Below, piece by piece: positions 1 through 13,810 of a DNA stretch of 64,000 bases. The DNA comes from Diphasiastrum complanatum. Taxonomy: Eukaryota; Streptophyta; Lycopodiopsida; Lycopodiales; Lycopodiaceae. Position 1 is the stretch's first letter; every line of letters starts with the position of its first letter. The position numbers were made by a program, and so were the translations under genes. The stretch lies in the NCBI GenBank assembly GCA_029204225.1, contig CM055102.1, positions 25,460,922 through 25,524,921 of the forward strand. Direction: 5' to 3'. A model generated the notes under the pieces. That model had not been told where the DNA came from. It ran no database searches and saw nothing but the letters and a program-made list of their open reading frames with translations.

Positions 1-770
1 GATAGCTGGAGCCAAGCTGACGAAGTAGGATTGCCCAAAAATAGAAGAAGAAAAATAGCAGATGGAAGGTATACCCTATCAAAACCTAATCGGTAGTCTG
101 ATGTACCTTACAATTTGTACCAGACCCGATCTAGCTTTCTCGGTTTATGACTTAAGCCAATTCTCTTCCAATACTAGCATGACACATTGGCAAATGGCAA
201 AACGAATCCTAAAATATTTGAAGGGTACCCAAAATATGAGATTAAGCTACGGAGCAGAAAATGAAAGAACAGGAGTCGAGCTGCACCACTACAGTGATGC
301 AAGATGGGCGGGTTGCAAAGATGACAACAAGTCCGTAGTTGAAAGATGTTCAATAGCGTGCGGAGTAGCAATCAACTGGATATGTAAAAAACAAACCTTG
401 GTGGTAGCTCAATCTTCTTGCGAAGCTGAATACGTCACAGCTTCAAAAGTGGCGAATGAGGTAGTTTGGTTGTAGATGATGCTGGAGGCAATTGGGATAC
501 CACAAGGAGGACCATGCATGATGATGATGGATTCTCAAAGTGCCATTTATCTGTCTCAGGATCCTGTCTTCCATTCAAAGACAAAACACATACCTCAGAA
601 GTACCATCACACTCGAGATTTGATCTCGAAAGGAGAGCTCCAGGTCCAGTACATAAAGTCTGAAGACATGATTGCAGATCTGCTCACGAAGCTACATGAC
701 AAGCCACTCTTCGCAAAACAAAGAAAGATAATTGGATTAAACGTGCAAAGCTACAAGGTTCAAGAGGGAG
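1..770 (+). pseudogene. Ty1/copia pol, RNase H end (partial)
   Basis: This is the C-terminal part of a copia polyprotein cut by the window edge. The reading frame shows the usual copia RNase H landmarks in order: a conserved NLIGSLMYL and TRPDLAFSV block, a YSDARWAGC segment, the SSCEAEYV active-site region, then HSKTKHI and an ADLLTK tail. RNase H removes RNA template during reverse transcription. A stop at about 473-475 splits the frame just after VANEVVWL, so this copy is inactive. A purine-rich tract (about 761-770) lies directly before the LTR and fits a polypurine tract. The family call is secure from motif order; the rest of the element lies outside the window. Confidence 0.9.
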
Positions 771-1505
771 TGTCAAAAATGGTGAACTCCTGCAGCTTTG
801 CCGCAATGCAAAGCGAAGCGACACGAAGCGAAGGTCGAATGGCAAACAATTCACGAAAGTCAACGTACCTCGAAACCCTAAGACACAAAACGAAGCAAAA
901 TTTGAAGGTTGAATGATTCGCGAAAGTCAAACATGCCTCCGGAACCCAAAAGACACGACAAAACACGAAACGAAAAGAAACAAAAAAAATTCTTTCTCAC
1001 TGTCAACTGGTAGCTCAACGGGCATGGAGGCTTAAACTTCATGCTCAGTTGAAACAGTTAGCAATAACGGAGAGTAACTGGTTAGTTGATAAGTGTTAAC
1101 TACTCTTGTAATTCTTTGTTTAGCTATCTTGTAAACTCCACACATTGGAGATATAAACTTTTTTTTGGATCAAAAGAATATACTGAGAATGTCGTGAGTA
1201 GAGTAGAAAAGAAAAAGAATAGAAACGAAATAGCTGTGCATGAAAGTCTGCCAACGAGTAGAACACAACGAAAGAGCAGAGCGTCAGGCCGCCAACAAGC
1301 GAGACACTGATTATCTCGCTCTAAAAATTAAACTGATAATACAGTTGCTCTATCTTGTGCATCTCCTTGTCTTCCGTTGCCTTGATTGCTAGAATGATAT
1401 ATGTTCTGTGATTTGTAGTCGCATGTCTAGGGTCCTGCAAGCTTCCGCACAAGAAAATTCAAAAGAAACAAATCCGTTTGTGATACACCAAACCCGTTCA
1501 CGACA
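771..1505 (+). repeat. 3' LTR of the copia element
   Basis: Starts with TGTC straight after the polypurine tract and ends with GACA, giving the short inverted ends typical of LTRs. It is 735 bp long and holds no supported gene; open frames inside it are chance. The partner LTR is outside the window, so the border at 1505 rests on the terminal inverted repeat only. Confidence 0.7.
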
Positions 1506-2036
1506 GATACTTGATGAACAACTTTTTCAAAGCATTGAATTAATTTGTTGAAAGTTGTGCTCCAACTTGTACTATCTTCTCATCTTCACCTGGTTCAGCT
1601 AGATTCATAGGTTTTGTCCTAGCTCCATCGTAGGCTTCTTGCATTTTTGGCACTTTGTCCTCAGGTTTTCGATGAGCTTTTGGCACAACCATTTAAGTGA
1701 TTTTTATTCAAAATAGTAATTGTGTATTATTTTTGAGTTTTGGTCTAACTGGTTTAGCTACTGTCAAATTTGTGAAAAGTTTTGAGCTAATAAGACACCG
1801 ATATATGAGATATTTTCATTTTTAGAATGTCGAATTACTTGATCAAGTCTTTTTTTTTTTCTAAAAAAAATAGTTTCTGATATCATAATTTAATGATCAA
1901 GTTTTTACAAATCAGATCAAAAGATAAGATTGATTTTGAAAAATCTAGATCCAATCTTTGAGAATTTTAGATCCAATCTCATTTGCACAGATATATCTTA
2001 CAGGTTTACCATTTTTTCTAAAGAAATTATGAAAAG
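1506..2036. other. Non-coding AT-rich spacer
   Basis: AT-rich sequence with a poly-T run near 1850. I see no gene, repeat border or RNA here. It leads into a retrotransposon gag relic and may be its 5' leader. Confidence 0.4.
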
Positions 2037-2585
2037 ATGGCAGAATCATATTCAAAACCAGAGGTTCAAAGACCCCAACCCCATCTTATCATCAGCCGAA
2101 CATCTCATTTAGCATTGCCGAAGTATAATGGAGTTACATATCCAATCAGATTCCGTAAGATCTTTACTAAATCTTGTGAAGTCTATAGTGAAGTGAACCC
2201 AAAAGATAAACTTAAACTTTTCTCTATGTCCTTGACTGGTGTTGCGCAAGGTTGGTTTTATAATAAAGACTTGACAGAACGATGTGATTGGAAAGTAGTT
2301 AAATCTGGACTGGTTACGAGGTTGAAATCCAATAAGTTCTTGGAAGATCCTTTCATGTTATCAAGTAAAATCAAAATGGAAAAGAAAGAGATGGTGTGTG
2401 ATTATAGTGAACGTATCAAGCATTTTTTATTTGAATGTGAACTTGATCTTCTAAATGATGAGGCTATGATTATGTGGTTCTTGGTTGGATTGCCAAAACA
2501 TACCATATGTGAGTTTAAACGCCATGAACGATACTTGACATTACCAAACATATTAGATCACAAAAAACTTAGTTTCTTTGTTTGA
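2037..2585 (+). pseudogene. Retrotransposon gag relic (Ty3/gypsy-like capsid)
   Basis: A 182-codon frame from ATG with the retrotransposon gag layout: LALPKYNGVTYPIRF near the start, a KLKLFSMSLTGVAQGWFYN core, and a conserved FLVGLPKHTICEFKRH segment near the end. Capsid proteins package element RNA. The frame lacks a nucleocapsid zinc knuckle and any pol, and stops soon after the capsid, so this is a fragment. Family assignment to gypsy-type gag is from the W-tract pattern and is moderately sure. Confidence 0.65.
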
Positions 2586-3040
2586 ACCTTTGCCAATGTC
2601 ATCAGTCAATCCATCATACTATTTCTGGTCATCAGTGAGTTAGGAGAATGTTAAGAGTAGGTTTTTGAGATTCTGATAGATTTATGTCGAAAAACTATCC
2701 TTCTTTCACATAAATATCCGTAATTCTCTTGAACCTTTGCTTGAACCTCGCTAGTCTTTCTAAGATTTCCAAATTTAGTAATCTATCAGTTTTGAGTTCG
2801 ACGAAGATTAGTTCTATTGGAATTGTTCAAAAAATTCCATTTTAACCCTTGCCAAGCTACAAAAGATTCATCCTTTGCAAAAAGAACCTTCGCAAGTTCT
2901 ACCACATATATTTTTTTATCAGATCTATCTCTAATTAAACGGCCGAAGGTTAGTGTCCATCGGCTATCACATTGATAATAATTGATGCAATCATAGTAGA
3001 AGTTGTTGTCATTTGCCTTGTGGTGTATGGTGGCATTCCA
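2586..3040. other. Non-coding spacer
   Basis: No gene is visible. A short stretch near 2808-2822 has an inverted match around 3208-3222, which fits two related gag relics in opposite orientation on either side. Confidence 0.35.
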
Positions 3041-3145
3041 ACATGTGGCTCATCATCTGAATCTTCATGAGTCTTCGTGTATAGCTTCATCCATTGCCTG
3101 TTGCAATGTCAAGTACTGTTCATGACGTTTGAGCTCACAAAAAGA
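3040..3145 (-). pseudogene. Inverted gag fragment related to 2037-2585
   Basis: Read on the - strand this gives CELKRHEQYLTLQQAMDEA, which lines up with CEFKRHERYLTLPNILDH of the + strand gag upstream. It is a second, diverged and inverted piece of the same kind of gag. Confidence 0.55.
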
Positions 3146-3199
3146 TAGTTTTCCAACAAAAATAAATCAGAAAATCAGAGAACGCTTAGTTTACTTTCT

Positions 3200-3597
3200 A
3201 TTTTTAGAATTAATCTTCGTCGACCTAGCTAATAGTAGATTTAGCAAGCTCTTGGTAATTGATGGTACAAAAAAGACATTGTCTAGATCCATCCTTTGCT
3301 AGATCCTAGACTTAATGATATGGTACCAATACCATCTATCTTACGTTCTTGATCATTTTCTAAAGAAACAAATTTATTAGCACCATTGAAAGAGTGTAAG
3401 GTTGAGAATGTGTCCTTTTGGAAAGTCATGTGGGAGCTAGCCCCACTATCAATCCACCAAGTGTCCTTTGAGTTGCTTTTGCTTGTTGGAGTGGATGTAG
3501 ATGCCATCAAAGATGAGATCTCCTCATCTCCATCCTCTTCATATGCAAGGTTCCCTTGTTTGTCCTCCTTCTCTTTGCTCTTAGCCTCTTGTAGCAT
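3200..3597 (-). pseudogene. Copia protease / pre-integrase fragment
   Basis: The - strand frame carries the copia aspartic protease signature DTWWIDSGASSHM, preceded by a lysine/glutamate-rich gag tail and followed by ERKIDGIGT. After a frameshift near 3290 the neighbouring frame continues with DLDNVFFVPSITKSLLNL, the standard downstream block. No LTRs or further pol domains adjoin it, so it is an isolated fragment. The catalytic DSG triad is intact in this piece. Confidence 0.85.
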
Positions 3598-3779
3598 TCA
3601 GATGCATAATGCTTGAGGTTCCACGGACAGAACTGCTCGCGAGTCTATTAACTAGCAGAATGAACTTATCCCTCAGAGATTTCCTGCGAATTACACCATA
3701 AGCAAAGAGTGTTCTGGCTGAATGGATAAATTTGAAACTTGATGCAACAATGAGAAAAGCCTTGTATTGTGCCGGCTAC

Positions 3780-4589
3780 GAGGGAACTAGTAATGTCCTC
3801 AATATTGGAGCAGCGTGAGAAAGTGAGCAACACAACATCACCCTGCCTATCAAGCACAAGCAATATGAGGCCGAAGCGATAGTGGTAGATGGAGGATATG
3901 GTGTCAATCTAATCTCCACTACTTTATATTAGAAATGGGGTTTAAAAGGGCTAAAGCCAGCAAAATTTGCTATCAAACTAGCTTACTAGTCCTGTGTAAA
4001 ACCAAAAGGTGTAGCTGAAGACATTCCAGTAAAGATAGCGGGAGTGCAATTTGTAATGACCTTCGTGGTGATGGAAATTCTAGAGTTTCCTTTCGCCTAT
4101 CGAGTCCTACTAGGAAGACCTTGGCTGAGAGTTGCGCAAGTGATTCACAACTGGGAATGTCACCTTCGAGAATAGAGAACAGGCAGTAAAGGTAGATCCA
4201 ACCACTTGGGCAATGAAACCCATTACTCCTAAGGCTGATGACGACTCCTCCACCATAAACCATAGCAGTGATCGCCCAAGACCAATCAACGGTGGTCATT
4301 ATGAGTCTCAATCTAACATTGTGCGATAGACGGAAGAATTAGCTACTGTTGACTGTATGGCTGGGCATACGTATCAACTGGATTCAGATTCAGAACCCAA
4401 CATATCTTCACCAAAAGGATACACTGTTGTGGGTATTTCTTGTACATTAATAAATCAGTGGGTCCCACCACTAAAACTATTGTTGGCCAAGCCTTACCAA
4501 GTGGGACCAACCACAGTACAGTAGAGCAATAAGTGCGAGGCACTGGCTTCCTGTGTGTATAAGCCTAGCCCAATAAGCACACTAATTAA

Positions 4590-4590
<1 letters not shown>
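3780..4590 (+). pseudogene. Ty3/gypsy-type aspartic protease region (degenerate)
   Basis: A broken + strand frame reads VVDGGYGVNLISTTLY, then IPVKIAGVQFVMTFVVME, then YRVLLGRPWLRVAQVIH. This order matches the retroviral-type protease of gypsy elements: flap, hydrophobic core and the LLGRPWL block. The active-site DSG or DTG is changed to DGG, and stops occur near 3930 and 3990. Weakly related frame continues to about 4590. Inactive relic. Confidence 0.65.
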
Positions 4591-6599
<2,009 letters not shown>

Positions 6600-6600
<1 letters not shown>

Positions 6601-7384
6601 CTCTATGAGAGGAATTAGATATCAGCTCTAATACCACTTCTATTGGAAGAAAAATTGTTATAACCAGGACCGTGGAGTACTTAGAGAATGGAGTTACGAG
6701 CAGTTCTTTGTGTGTGGAATCAGATTATCAGTGTAGGAGTCATAGACTGCCATGAAAGAGAGATTGCAAAAGGAATTAGGCGTCTAAGATAGCCATGCAA
6801 TCCTCTAATACTGATAACCTGATATGAAGAGAATGTAGAATTAATTCAGGCGTCAAAGATAGCCATACAATTCTCTTCTTAATAGCGTTTGTGTGAGAGG
6901 ATTGAGAGTTATCATTCAACAAGAATGCAAAGGTGTAGAACAATAGCGAATCTATAAATTGAAGTTGTAAATACAACGATTAGACCACAATACAATTGCG
7001 CTGATAAGCGCATGATCCTACTAACAGATTCAAGACAATTGCTAAGGTTCTAAAATAGTTCTCTCTCTCTATATATATAATCACTAACTCTGAGGAGTCA
7101 GCTACTGATAAAAGGCGTTCTCCGCTATCTGACCTTACGTATCATAATCATCTTCCCAATACAATCGCTCAATTACATGTATATATACATATCAGCTAAA
7201 AAATCTTGTACTAACTTAACTTTACAATTACAAGATTGAAAACAATTGTTAATCTGATCAGTGGATCAGTTCGTTGATGGAGCGTGAAGGCTTTTTGGTC
7301 TAATAGCGAAAAGCCGTATATTTCTGCTGATTGGAAATGCGACACTCCTTGGCCTTTTGGCCGTTGGGCAGCCTTCAGGATTTG
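6600..7384. other. Non-coding spacer with short internal repeat
   Basis: Two related blocks of about 20 bp, GCGTCTAAGATAGCCATGC near 6780 and a similar one near 6850, repeat about 70 bp apart. A TGGTATTAGAG motif on the - strand near 6629 resembles a tRNA-Met primer site, but no matching LTR was found. No gene. Confidence 0.35.
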
Positions 7385-7530
7385 TAAGACACCTTCGACG
7401 TTTGGAAGACACCTTTGGTGTTTGAGACACCTTCGACGTTTGGAAGACACCTGCGACGTTGGAAGACACTTTCGGCATTTATAGGACATTGTCTTTGTTT
7501 GTAGGACAGCTTCGGCCTATTGTAGGGCAA
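7385..7530. repeat. Minisatellite, unit about 20 bp
   Basis: About seven imperfect units of the form GACACCTTCGACGTTTGGAA in tandem. Later units diverge (GACATTGTCTTTGTTTGTAG). Frames crossing it are repeat translations, not genes. Confidence 0.85.
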
Positions 7531-7620
7531 GTGTCACCGTTTTTTGTCTGTTGAAAACTGCATGCTATAAATTGAAGGGTTCAAAGGGTTTGGTCTTGAC
7601 TTGTCAAGAGGGACTATGTG

Positions 7621-7753
<133 letters not shown>

Positions 7754-7995
7754 GGGCTCTGTTACATACATATATCACTCTATTTGCTTCGCAAACCTCT
7801 GTAGAATGCAAATGTCGCGTACTAATCCTATTTACTAGTCGGGACGGAAGAAAAATGCCTTGCTATGATAGAAGACCCCACTTATGGAAAAAAAAAGTTT
7901 TTTTAAAAAAAAGTGATGGGAAAATTTGTAGTCTTTCCAAAGGCCAAGATCTGTGCACATTTTGAATGGTCAATCTAACGGTGAGCAGCAATTTT

Positions 7996-8032
7996 CACTT
8001 AGTACACCTAAGTGTCCTCTGGTTTTATAAAG
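7996..8032 (+). promoter_or_regulatory. Conserved palindrome plus TATA box, copy B
   Basis: CACTTAG-5-CTAAGTG palindrome at 7996-8014, then TATAAAG at 8026-8032, then a pyrimidine-rich stretch with a short CT run. Same order and spacing as copy A despite about 30 percent divergence. Confidence 0.6.
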
Positions 8033-9904
8033 AGGGAAGTCACAAAACCCTATTCACTTTTCCTCATACTTTCTTGCTTTCTCTCTCTCTCCTTCAGCCC
8101 TGCTCTATTGGTGCTTTTCTTTATGGTGATTGCAATTGAAGAGGAACACTCGTGAATGCTACTGGATGTGCAATCGTGTGAACGATACTACAACCTAAGG
8201 TGAGAACAATATGATGAATGCTAGCTCGCTGATGATAAAGGTTGTGTGCTGTGCTTTATGATTAGGAATGGATGCTTACAACTTGCTGTGATTACCATTG
8301 TGTAGTAGCAAGTTGTGGCTTGCAAAATTGTGATTCGGCATTCTTACAATCAAGCGCTGCCTCAAGGAGCAGTAGTGCGCACCTTTACAAGTATTTTTTC
8401 TACCAATAATTGAGTTATGGTTGGCGCTGGACAGCGATCCAGGTGTATACTAAAAATAACACTGATTTTGGTTGATAAGTAGTCGCTTGCCAGCGCTATC
8501 TGTATAGCGGAATGGGCCACTAGCCAATGCTCCTTTTTGAGCATGAATTCCATGTTGCTATAACGATGAAGCATGGCCTTGCATGCATGCATATTTCCAC
8601 GCATTTTACAGTATGTAAGGATTAAAAAAGTGCGATGGACCGCTGTCCTTACTTATGGTTTCCAGTGATAACAATGATGAATGCTTATATGTTATTGATA
8701 AGAGCATTCCTGCTACTCCATTGGCTGTAACTTGCTATGATTGGTTGCTCTGGATGATTGCTATGATTGGTTGCTCTGGATGATTGCTATGGTTGTATGA
8801 TAGAAATTATGATGATTGCTGCCTCTGATAAAGAGTAGAATGGCTTGTAAGGACTGTAAACATGAAGGAAGCTTGGTGTGATTGTTTCTTCCTGAGAAGA
8901 CGTATGCACAGAACATGAATATCTGTATGATGTGGGTATTGTGGAGAAGGTATTGCTCTCGAATAAAGTTGAATGATAAGCTAGTAATCTGCGGCTTGCT
9001 AAAGACTATGAGAGTGATAGAAGTACTATACGCTTAACACAATACTTTAGATTGGAATCTTCTAGCACGTAGGTGATTTGTTAAAACAGCTGAAGATGGA
9101 TAATTCGAAGAGATGACTTTGTCTATCATTCAGGTACGATGTTATATGAACTACACCAATACGGTGGGTAGCCTTACTCGTTACTATAGGAAGTCTTATC
9201 CATGCATGATAATTCTAAATTTTCTTCCTTTAAAAGTAGCAACTAATGAAGTTACAGAAGTCTAATCTTATGTACGTTAAAATAGACACGAGCTTGTATA
9301 TTTTTTTAACTAAGTTCACTTGCATCCAGTGTCCTAGTGTTGTTTGTAAGGTCATGTACTCATATAGAGATTGACAATGGTACACTTGAATGGCATGGAT
9401 TTGCCCAAGTTGTTCGGTGTTTGGACTCCCGAAAAACAGTTACGAGATATCCATGAGGGCTAGCATAGCACGAAAGTGCTCTAGTACTAACGCTGTGACC
9501 ATAGTCATATCTCTGGCCATCAGTATAGTGAAGGATAGTTGCTTACATGTAAAATGTAAATGTGAACCTAATACATTTCTTTTGCTCTTGTACTGATCGG
9601 TATGGCTTGTGCCCTGATACGGCTTTGTTAAAGAGCAGAATGTATTGCTTAGAAATGAAATAAATGATTGGAAATATTGGACGTATTTTTTATAAATGCA
9701 ATTTAGCTGATAAAGTAGTGAATCTTGTTTCGAACATGGATAACAATTGATGCTCAGCTATGGCACCTGTCTTCCTCACGCGACTAACTTGTGCGGTTTT
9801 GTTGTGTGGGATGGTAGCAGGTAACAGCTGGGTGTCTTAAAACTTGCTTCGCTTTATGGTACTCTGTACTGTTATACTTTATACAGCTGTATTTTTACCT
9901 GTTA

Positions 9905-9970
9905 TGCTATAAATTGAAGGGTTCAAAGGGTTTGGTCTTGACTTGTCAAAAGGGAACTATGTGAAATCTT
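9905..9970 (+). repeat. Second copy of the 65 bp element head
   Basis: Nearly identical to 7563-7627 (one or two changes). In copy B this head is followed by (CT)n; here it leads into the reverse transcriptase region. It probably marks the 5' border of a second, head-to-tail unit. Confidence 0.8.
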
Positions 9971-10085
9971 GTTACTCTCTCTCTAGCATCTCTGATGCCA
10001 CCCCGACTACCCTTTGGTCGGGGTAGCACCAAACCTTTACCTTTACTTGTATTTTATGGCTAACAAGGTCTGTTGTATAATGTAG

Positions 10086-10580
10086 TCCACAGGATGGTTT
10101 CATGATGCGATGACTCTTGGCTATGGGGAGCCCCTTCCTCCTCCTAGTCCTTTTGTTCAGACCATTATATGTTGCATGAAGAAAGCTGTTGAAATTCACA
10201 ATTTGATTATTGCTTATGATATGACTACTTGTAATGCTGCTGGCCCGGATGATAAAATTCTTTGCCTTATTGATTTGATGTACATCATGGATTGGATCAA
10301 TATTTATACAAATTTTATTAAAAAGAAGGAATCCCTTAGCATGATTGAAAAAATTTATATGGACCTCTCTAATTATGTTGAATGAATTACTGCTGAGGAA
10401 AAATTTTGTAATACGCATATTCGGAAAGTATTTGCTTGCCTAGAAAAAGAAAATGGTGACTCCTCTATCGATACCCCTGTCCCTTCTACTGCTCCTACTT
10501 CACCGCACCCTCTGATTTTTACCGAGGACCTTGATGAAGATAGTGCTTCTCAGTTAGAGTCTCTCACAAGAAATCTATGA
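10086..10580 (+). pseudogene. Upstream ORF of the RT element (unknown domain)
   Basis: A frame read through one TGA at 10383 gives about 165 codons. It opens with WFHDAMTLGYGEPLPPPSP and closes with an acidic, proline-rich tail (STAPTSPHPLIFTEDLDED). I do not recognise the domain. The even composition, single interrupting stop and position just upstream of the reverse transcriptase suggest it is the N-terminal part of the same polyprotein or a separate ORF1. No GIY-YIG endonuclease motif is visible. The frame decays after 10580; a further open piece (SHIIEFKSAKTAYKLWSLP) runs to about 10738 in another frame. Confidence 0.5.
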
Positions 10581-10739
10581 TGTGGGAAATCAATCCGCCT
10601 TTGAATTTTGTCAAGCCAATAGTTGCCAAGTACCATTGGTACCTAGTCATATCATAGAGTTTAAATCTGCAAAAACTGCTTATAAACTTTGGAGCCTTCC
10701 CTCCGTCAACTTCCTTGCACCTACCTCTATTGAACTGTG

Positions 10740-11176
10740 ATGCCACGAAAATGTTAAATATCGAATATCAACATAAATATGGCATGATATACCCGAAAAT
10801 GAAGATATGAGCTGGTGAAGTATAAATCATGAAGAGGCCTAAGTCATTTTTTGAGAATATATCTCCTAAGTACTTGCCTTGTAATTAAGGGCAAGATCTT
10901 TAAAAGGAAAAGACATTGCCTTGGATAACCTTTACTAGGTCGTCCATACGAAATGACTAGATATGAAAAGACATGTTAAACTAGAGTAACTTTAACTCAT
11001 AGTTAAGTATACCTCCTATGGTATAGTTGAACGTATTTTCAGTCTAATTGGTAACTAGACCCTTTCGCGGGAGCGACGCACCTATTGTTTAAGAGGTGTG
11101 TTTGTTCGTCCCGTAGAACATATATAGCCTTCTTTTGTAACCTGCAATCGTGCCATGCTTTGCGTCTTTTCTTTTC
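10740..11176 (+). other. Possible intron or insertion in the RT element
   Basis: About 440 bp with no coding potential separates the upstream ORF from the reverse transcriptase. It ends in TTTCTTTTCAG, a good 3' splice site, right where coding similarity begins again. It contains TATATAG near 11122. It could be an intron of the element or a later insertion; no clear donor or target duplication settles it. Confidence 0.35.
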
Positions 11177-12390
11177 AGCTGCCAGGTACCCAATTTTCTA
11201 ATAGGGAAAGAAGAATTACCTTTCTTACTTTGTACTTTCAAAGCACACAAAAACGTGTTCAGATGGATTACAAATGCACATGACTGCTATTTTTCAAAGG
11301 TGGCCACGTTTATTTTTGGAGCTCTTGGTATACTGACTCCTCTCCTTATGGAGAGAGCAGGCCTTAAGGCAACTTCATATCGGAGTATCCTAAATGTGGA
11401 TACTAACCTATTCTGACAATGCGACTCATCCACTGAATTTTATCTTAATGTGCCTAACAAAATCACTTCCATGTGGTCCACTGACATTGCAAAATGCTAT
11501 GAAAGTATTCCTCTTAATGGTCCGGATGGGCTAAAAATAATAATACAAAAAATGATAAGGTATGCATTCAAGTCTTGTAAAAACAAAAAACTTGCCTATC
11601 AGCGAGCCTTAAGCAATTTGACTGGAAATGGGTGACCAATCAGACTGATAATTGGACTGTGATTGACATAGAACCTCTTTGCTAGTATAATGATATACTG
11701 ATTGACAATTGCATAGTAAGATTAGGAAATAGGACTTGGAAACAGGTCTGTGGTATTCCTATGGGTTTTGTCTGTTCCCCTACTTGGTGTAACTGGTATT
11801 TGTCATTCTATAAAATACATTTTATGAAAAGACTGGCCAGGCTTGGAAAAGTGGAATAGCTACGTGCCTTCAAGCATACTTTCCGTTATATTGATGATAT
11901 TTGTTTCATAAACAACACAGATGCTCTTGTATTTCTAGACAAGGAGCAACCTCGTATCGATGATAATGCCTTATGGATCTATCCCTTGGAGTACCTCACT
12001 ATTGAAAAAAAAGACGCTTCAGATAACACTTTAATTTTATGAATATTACCACTACCTTTGATTCTTTATCAGGAAAGTTTCATATGAAAAAATTTGACAA
12101 GAGACGGGAACTACCGTTTTCGTTTTTTCAGTATATACACTTAACTGCCAATAGGCCGATTATGAACTCGTATAAAGTGATTGTCGCTCAAATTATCGCT
12201 GCCATGTACTGTTGTAGCGAACAACATACCTTTATAGATGAGGTCAAAAACATTGTTCTTGCTTTTCAAAATAATGGCTTCATGAGAGGAAGATTGTATG
12301 AGATATTAAACAACCTGTTTCTACACGATTTGTTCCCTGGGCTCAAGTTTACTTTACCAAAAAATGCTAAATTCTCTCTCTCTCTCTCTC
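11177..12390 (+). pseudogene. Penelope-like (TERT/PLE-type) reverse transcriptase, degenerate
   Basis: Three frame segments join with two small frameshifts (about 11600-11625 and 12030) and a few stops. Motifs in order: LPFLLCTFKAHKNVFRWITN (finger region), TDIAKCYESIPL (motif A, about 11480), WKQVCGIPMGFVCSP with following WCNWYL (motif B), FRYIDDICFIN (motif C, 11881-11913), then NFMNI, a FDKRRELPF block and a C-terminal thumb-like stretch ending NGFMRGRLYEILNNLF. All three catalytic aspartates are present. The GIPMG-SP and YIDD signatures, the KxHK-RW finger and the post-C (K)FDKRR block fit the Penelope/telomerase side of reverse transcriptases, not copia (YVDDM with RNase H), gypsy or LINE (FADD). 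No RNase H, integrase or GIY-YIG domain is visible. Frame runs straight into a short (CT)n and copy C. Confidence 0.65.
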
Positions 12391-12994
12391 CTTCAGCCCT
12401 GCTCTACTGGTGCTTTTCTTTACGATGATTGCAATCGAAGAGGAACACTTGTGAATGCTACTGGATGTGCAATCATGTGAACGATACTGCAACCTAAGTG
12501 AGAACGGTATGAGGAATGCTAGCTTGCTGATAATAAAGATTGTGTGCTGTGCTTTAGGATTAGGAATGGATGCCTACAACTTGCTGTGATTACCGTTGTG
12601 TAGTAGCAAATTGTGGCTTGCAAAATTGTGATTCGACATTCTTACAATTAAGCGCTGCCTCAAGGAGTAGTAGTGGGCACCTTTACAGGAATTTTTTCTA
12701 CCAATAATTGAGTTATGGTTGGCGCTGGACAGCAATCCAGGTGTATACTAAAAATAGCACTGATTTTGGTTGATAACTAGTCGCTGGCCAGCGCTATCTG
12801 TATAGTGGAATGGGCCGCTGGCCAGCGCTCCTTTTTTAGCATGAACTCCATGTTGCTATAGTAATGAAGCATGGCCTTGCATGGATGCATATTTCCACGC
12901 AATTTACAGCATGTAAGAATTGAAAAAGTGCGATGGACCGATGTCCTTACTTATGGTTTCCAGTGATAACAATGATGAATGCTTATATGTTATA
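12373..12994 (+). repeat. Novel non-coding repeat family, copy C (3' flank of RT)
   Basis: About 93 percent identical to 8082-8696 of copy B, beginning at the internal short CT run and ending abruptly at ATGTTAT. It lacks the palindrome-TATA module. As a direct repeat on the far side of the reverse transcriptase it gives the block an LTR-like plan: B, head, RT, C. Confidence 0.9.
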
Positions 12995-13670
12995 ATAGGT
13001 TCAGCTTGTACCATTAGGCTCGGATCTAGGCAATTCAGTTTAGGTCTACTAACCAACTTATTTGGCTCAGAAAAGATCAGCGATGGCCTTCGGCTCCACA
13101 AAGATCAGCCGAGACATTCAACTCAGCAAACATCAGTTGAGGCATTTAGTTCATCATTGATCAGAAGAGATATTTGACTGAGACCATGTTCGATTCAAAT
13201 AGCAGTAGAATCAGCTCATGCATTGATTCGATTCGGATCAAAATTTGAAATCGATTTAGTCCGGAACAGAAAATTTCTATTTGGACCAGGTCTTCTCAAA
13301 TTTTTAGTGTGCCAAACATACTTAGCCTCCACACTCCACAAAAATCTTTACGCATCTATCATTTTGAGTCAACCTGCACATGCATCAGGATTCTATATTT
13401 GCACCAGCATTTGGACGTAAAAACCTACAAATTTGGCTCAGAACACGTGGTGCACTCCATTCGGCTCATTCCTACCCAGGCAGGTCACAACAGTTAACAG
13501 GCGTGTTATGATGTTTATGTGCTTTCTTTTATAGTGATTACCTTCAGTTTTGGAATTTTTTCAGCACACTGTCCACCCTCAGGCACACTTTGATCTTCCG
13601 TTGCACCCTCTCCCTCCTCAATATTCTTTCCAAGCGCCTCTTTGAGCGAATTACCACATCCTCCTCTTCC
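12995..13670. other. Non-coding spacer
   Basis: A loose recurrence of GATCAGCNGAGNCATT-like phrases near 13070-13175 is present. No gene, RNA or element border is supported. Confidence 0.35.
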
Positions 13671-13673
13671 CGT

Positions 13674-13747
13674 CCTGAAGGCCTTGCTTGTACAATCACG
13701 ATGAGCAGCACCTGAAGGCCTTGCTTGTACAATCACGATGAGCAGCA
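13674..13747. repeat. Tandem duplication, unit about 37 bp
   Basis: Two identical units beginning CTGAAGGCCTTGCTTG and ending GATGAGCAGCAC lie back to back just before a (GA)n tract. Confidence 0.9.
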
Positions 13748-13767
13748 CCGGCAAGGCACCAGGCATT

Positions 13768-13770
<3 letters not shown>

Positions 13771-13810
<40 letters not shown>

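Noticed and set aside
10086-12390. GIY-YIG endonuclease with the Penelope-like RT
   Set aside because: No GIY or YIG pair nor the downstream Arg/Glu/Asn pattern is visible either before or after the RT.
13515-13766. - strand ORF before (GA)n as a captured gene piece
   Set aside because: Includes a 37 bp tandem duplication and no family motif; open by chance as far as I can tell.
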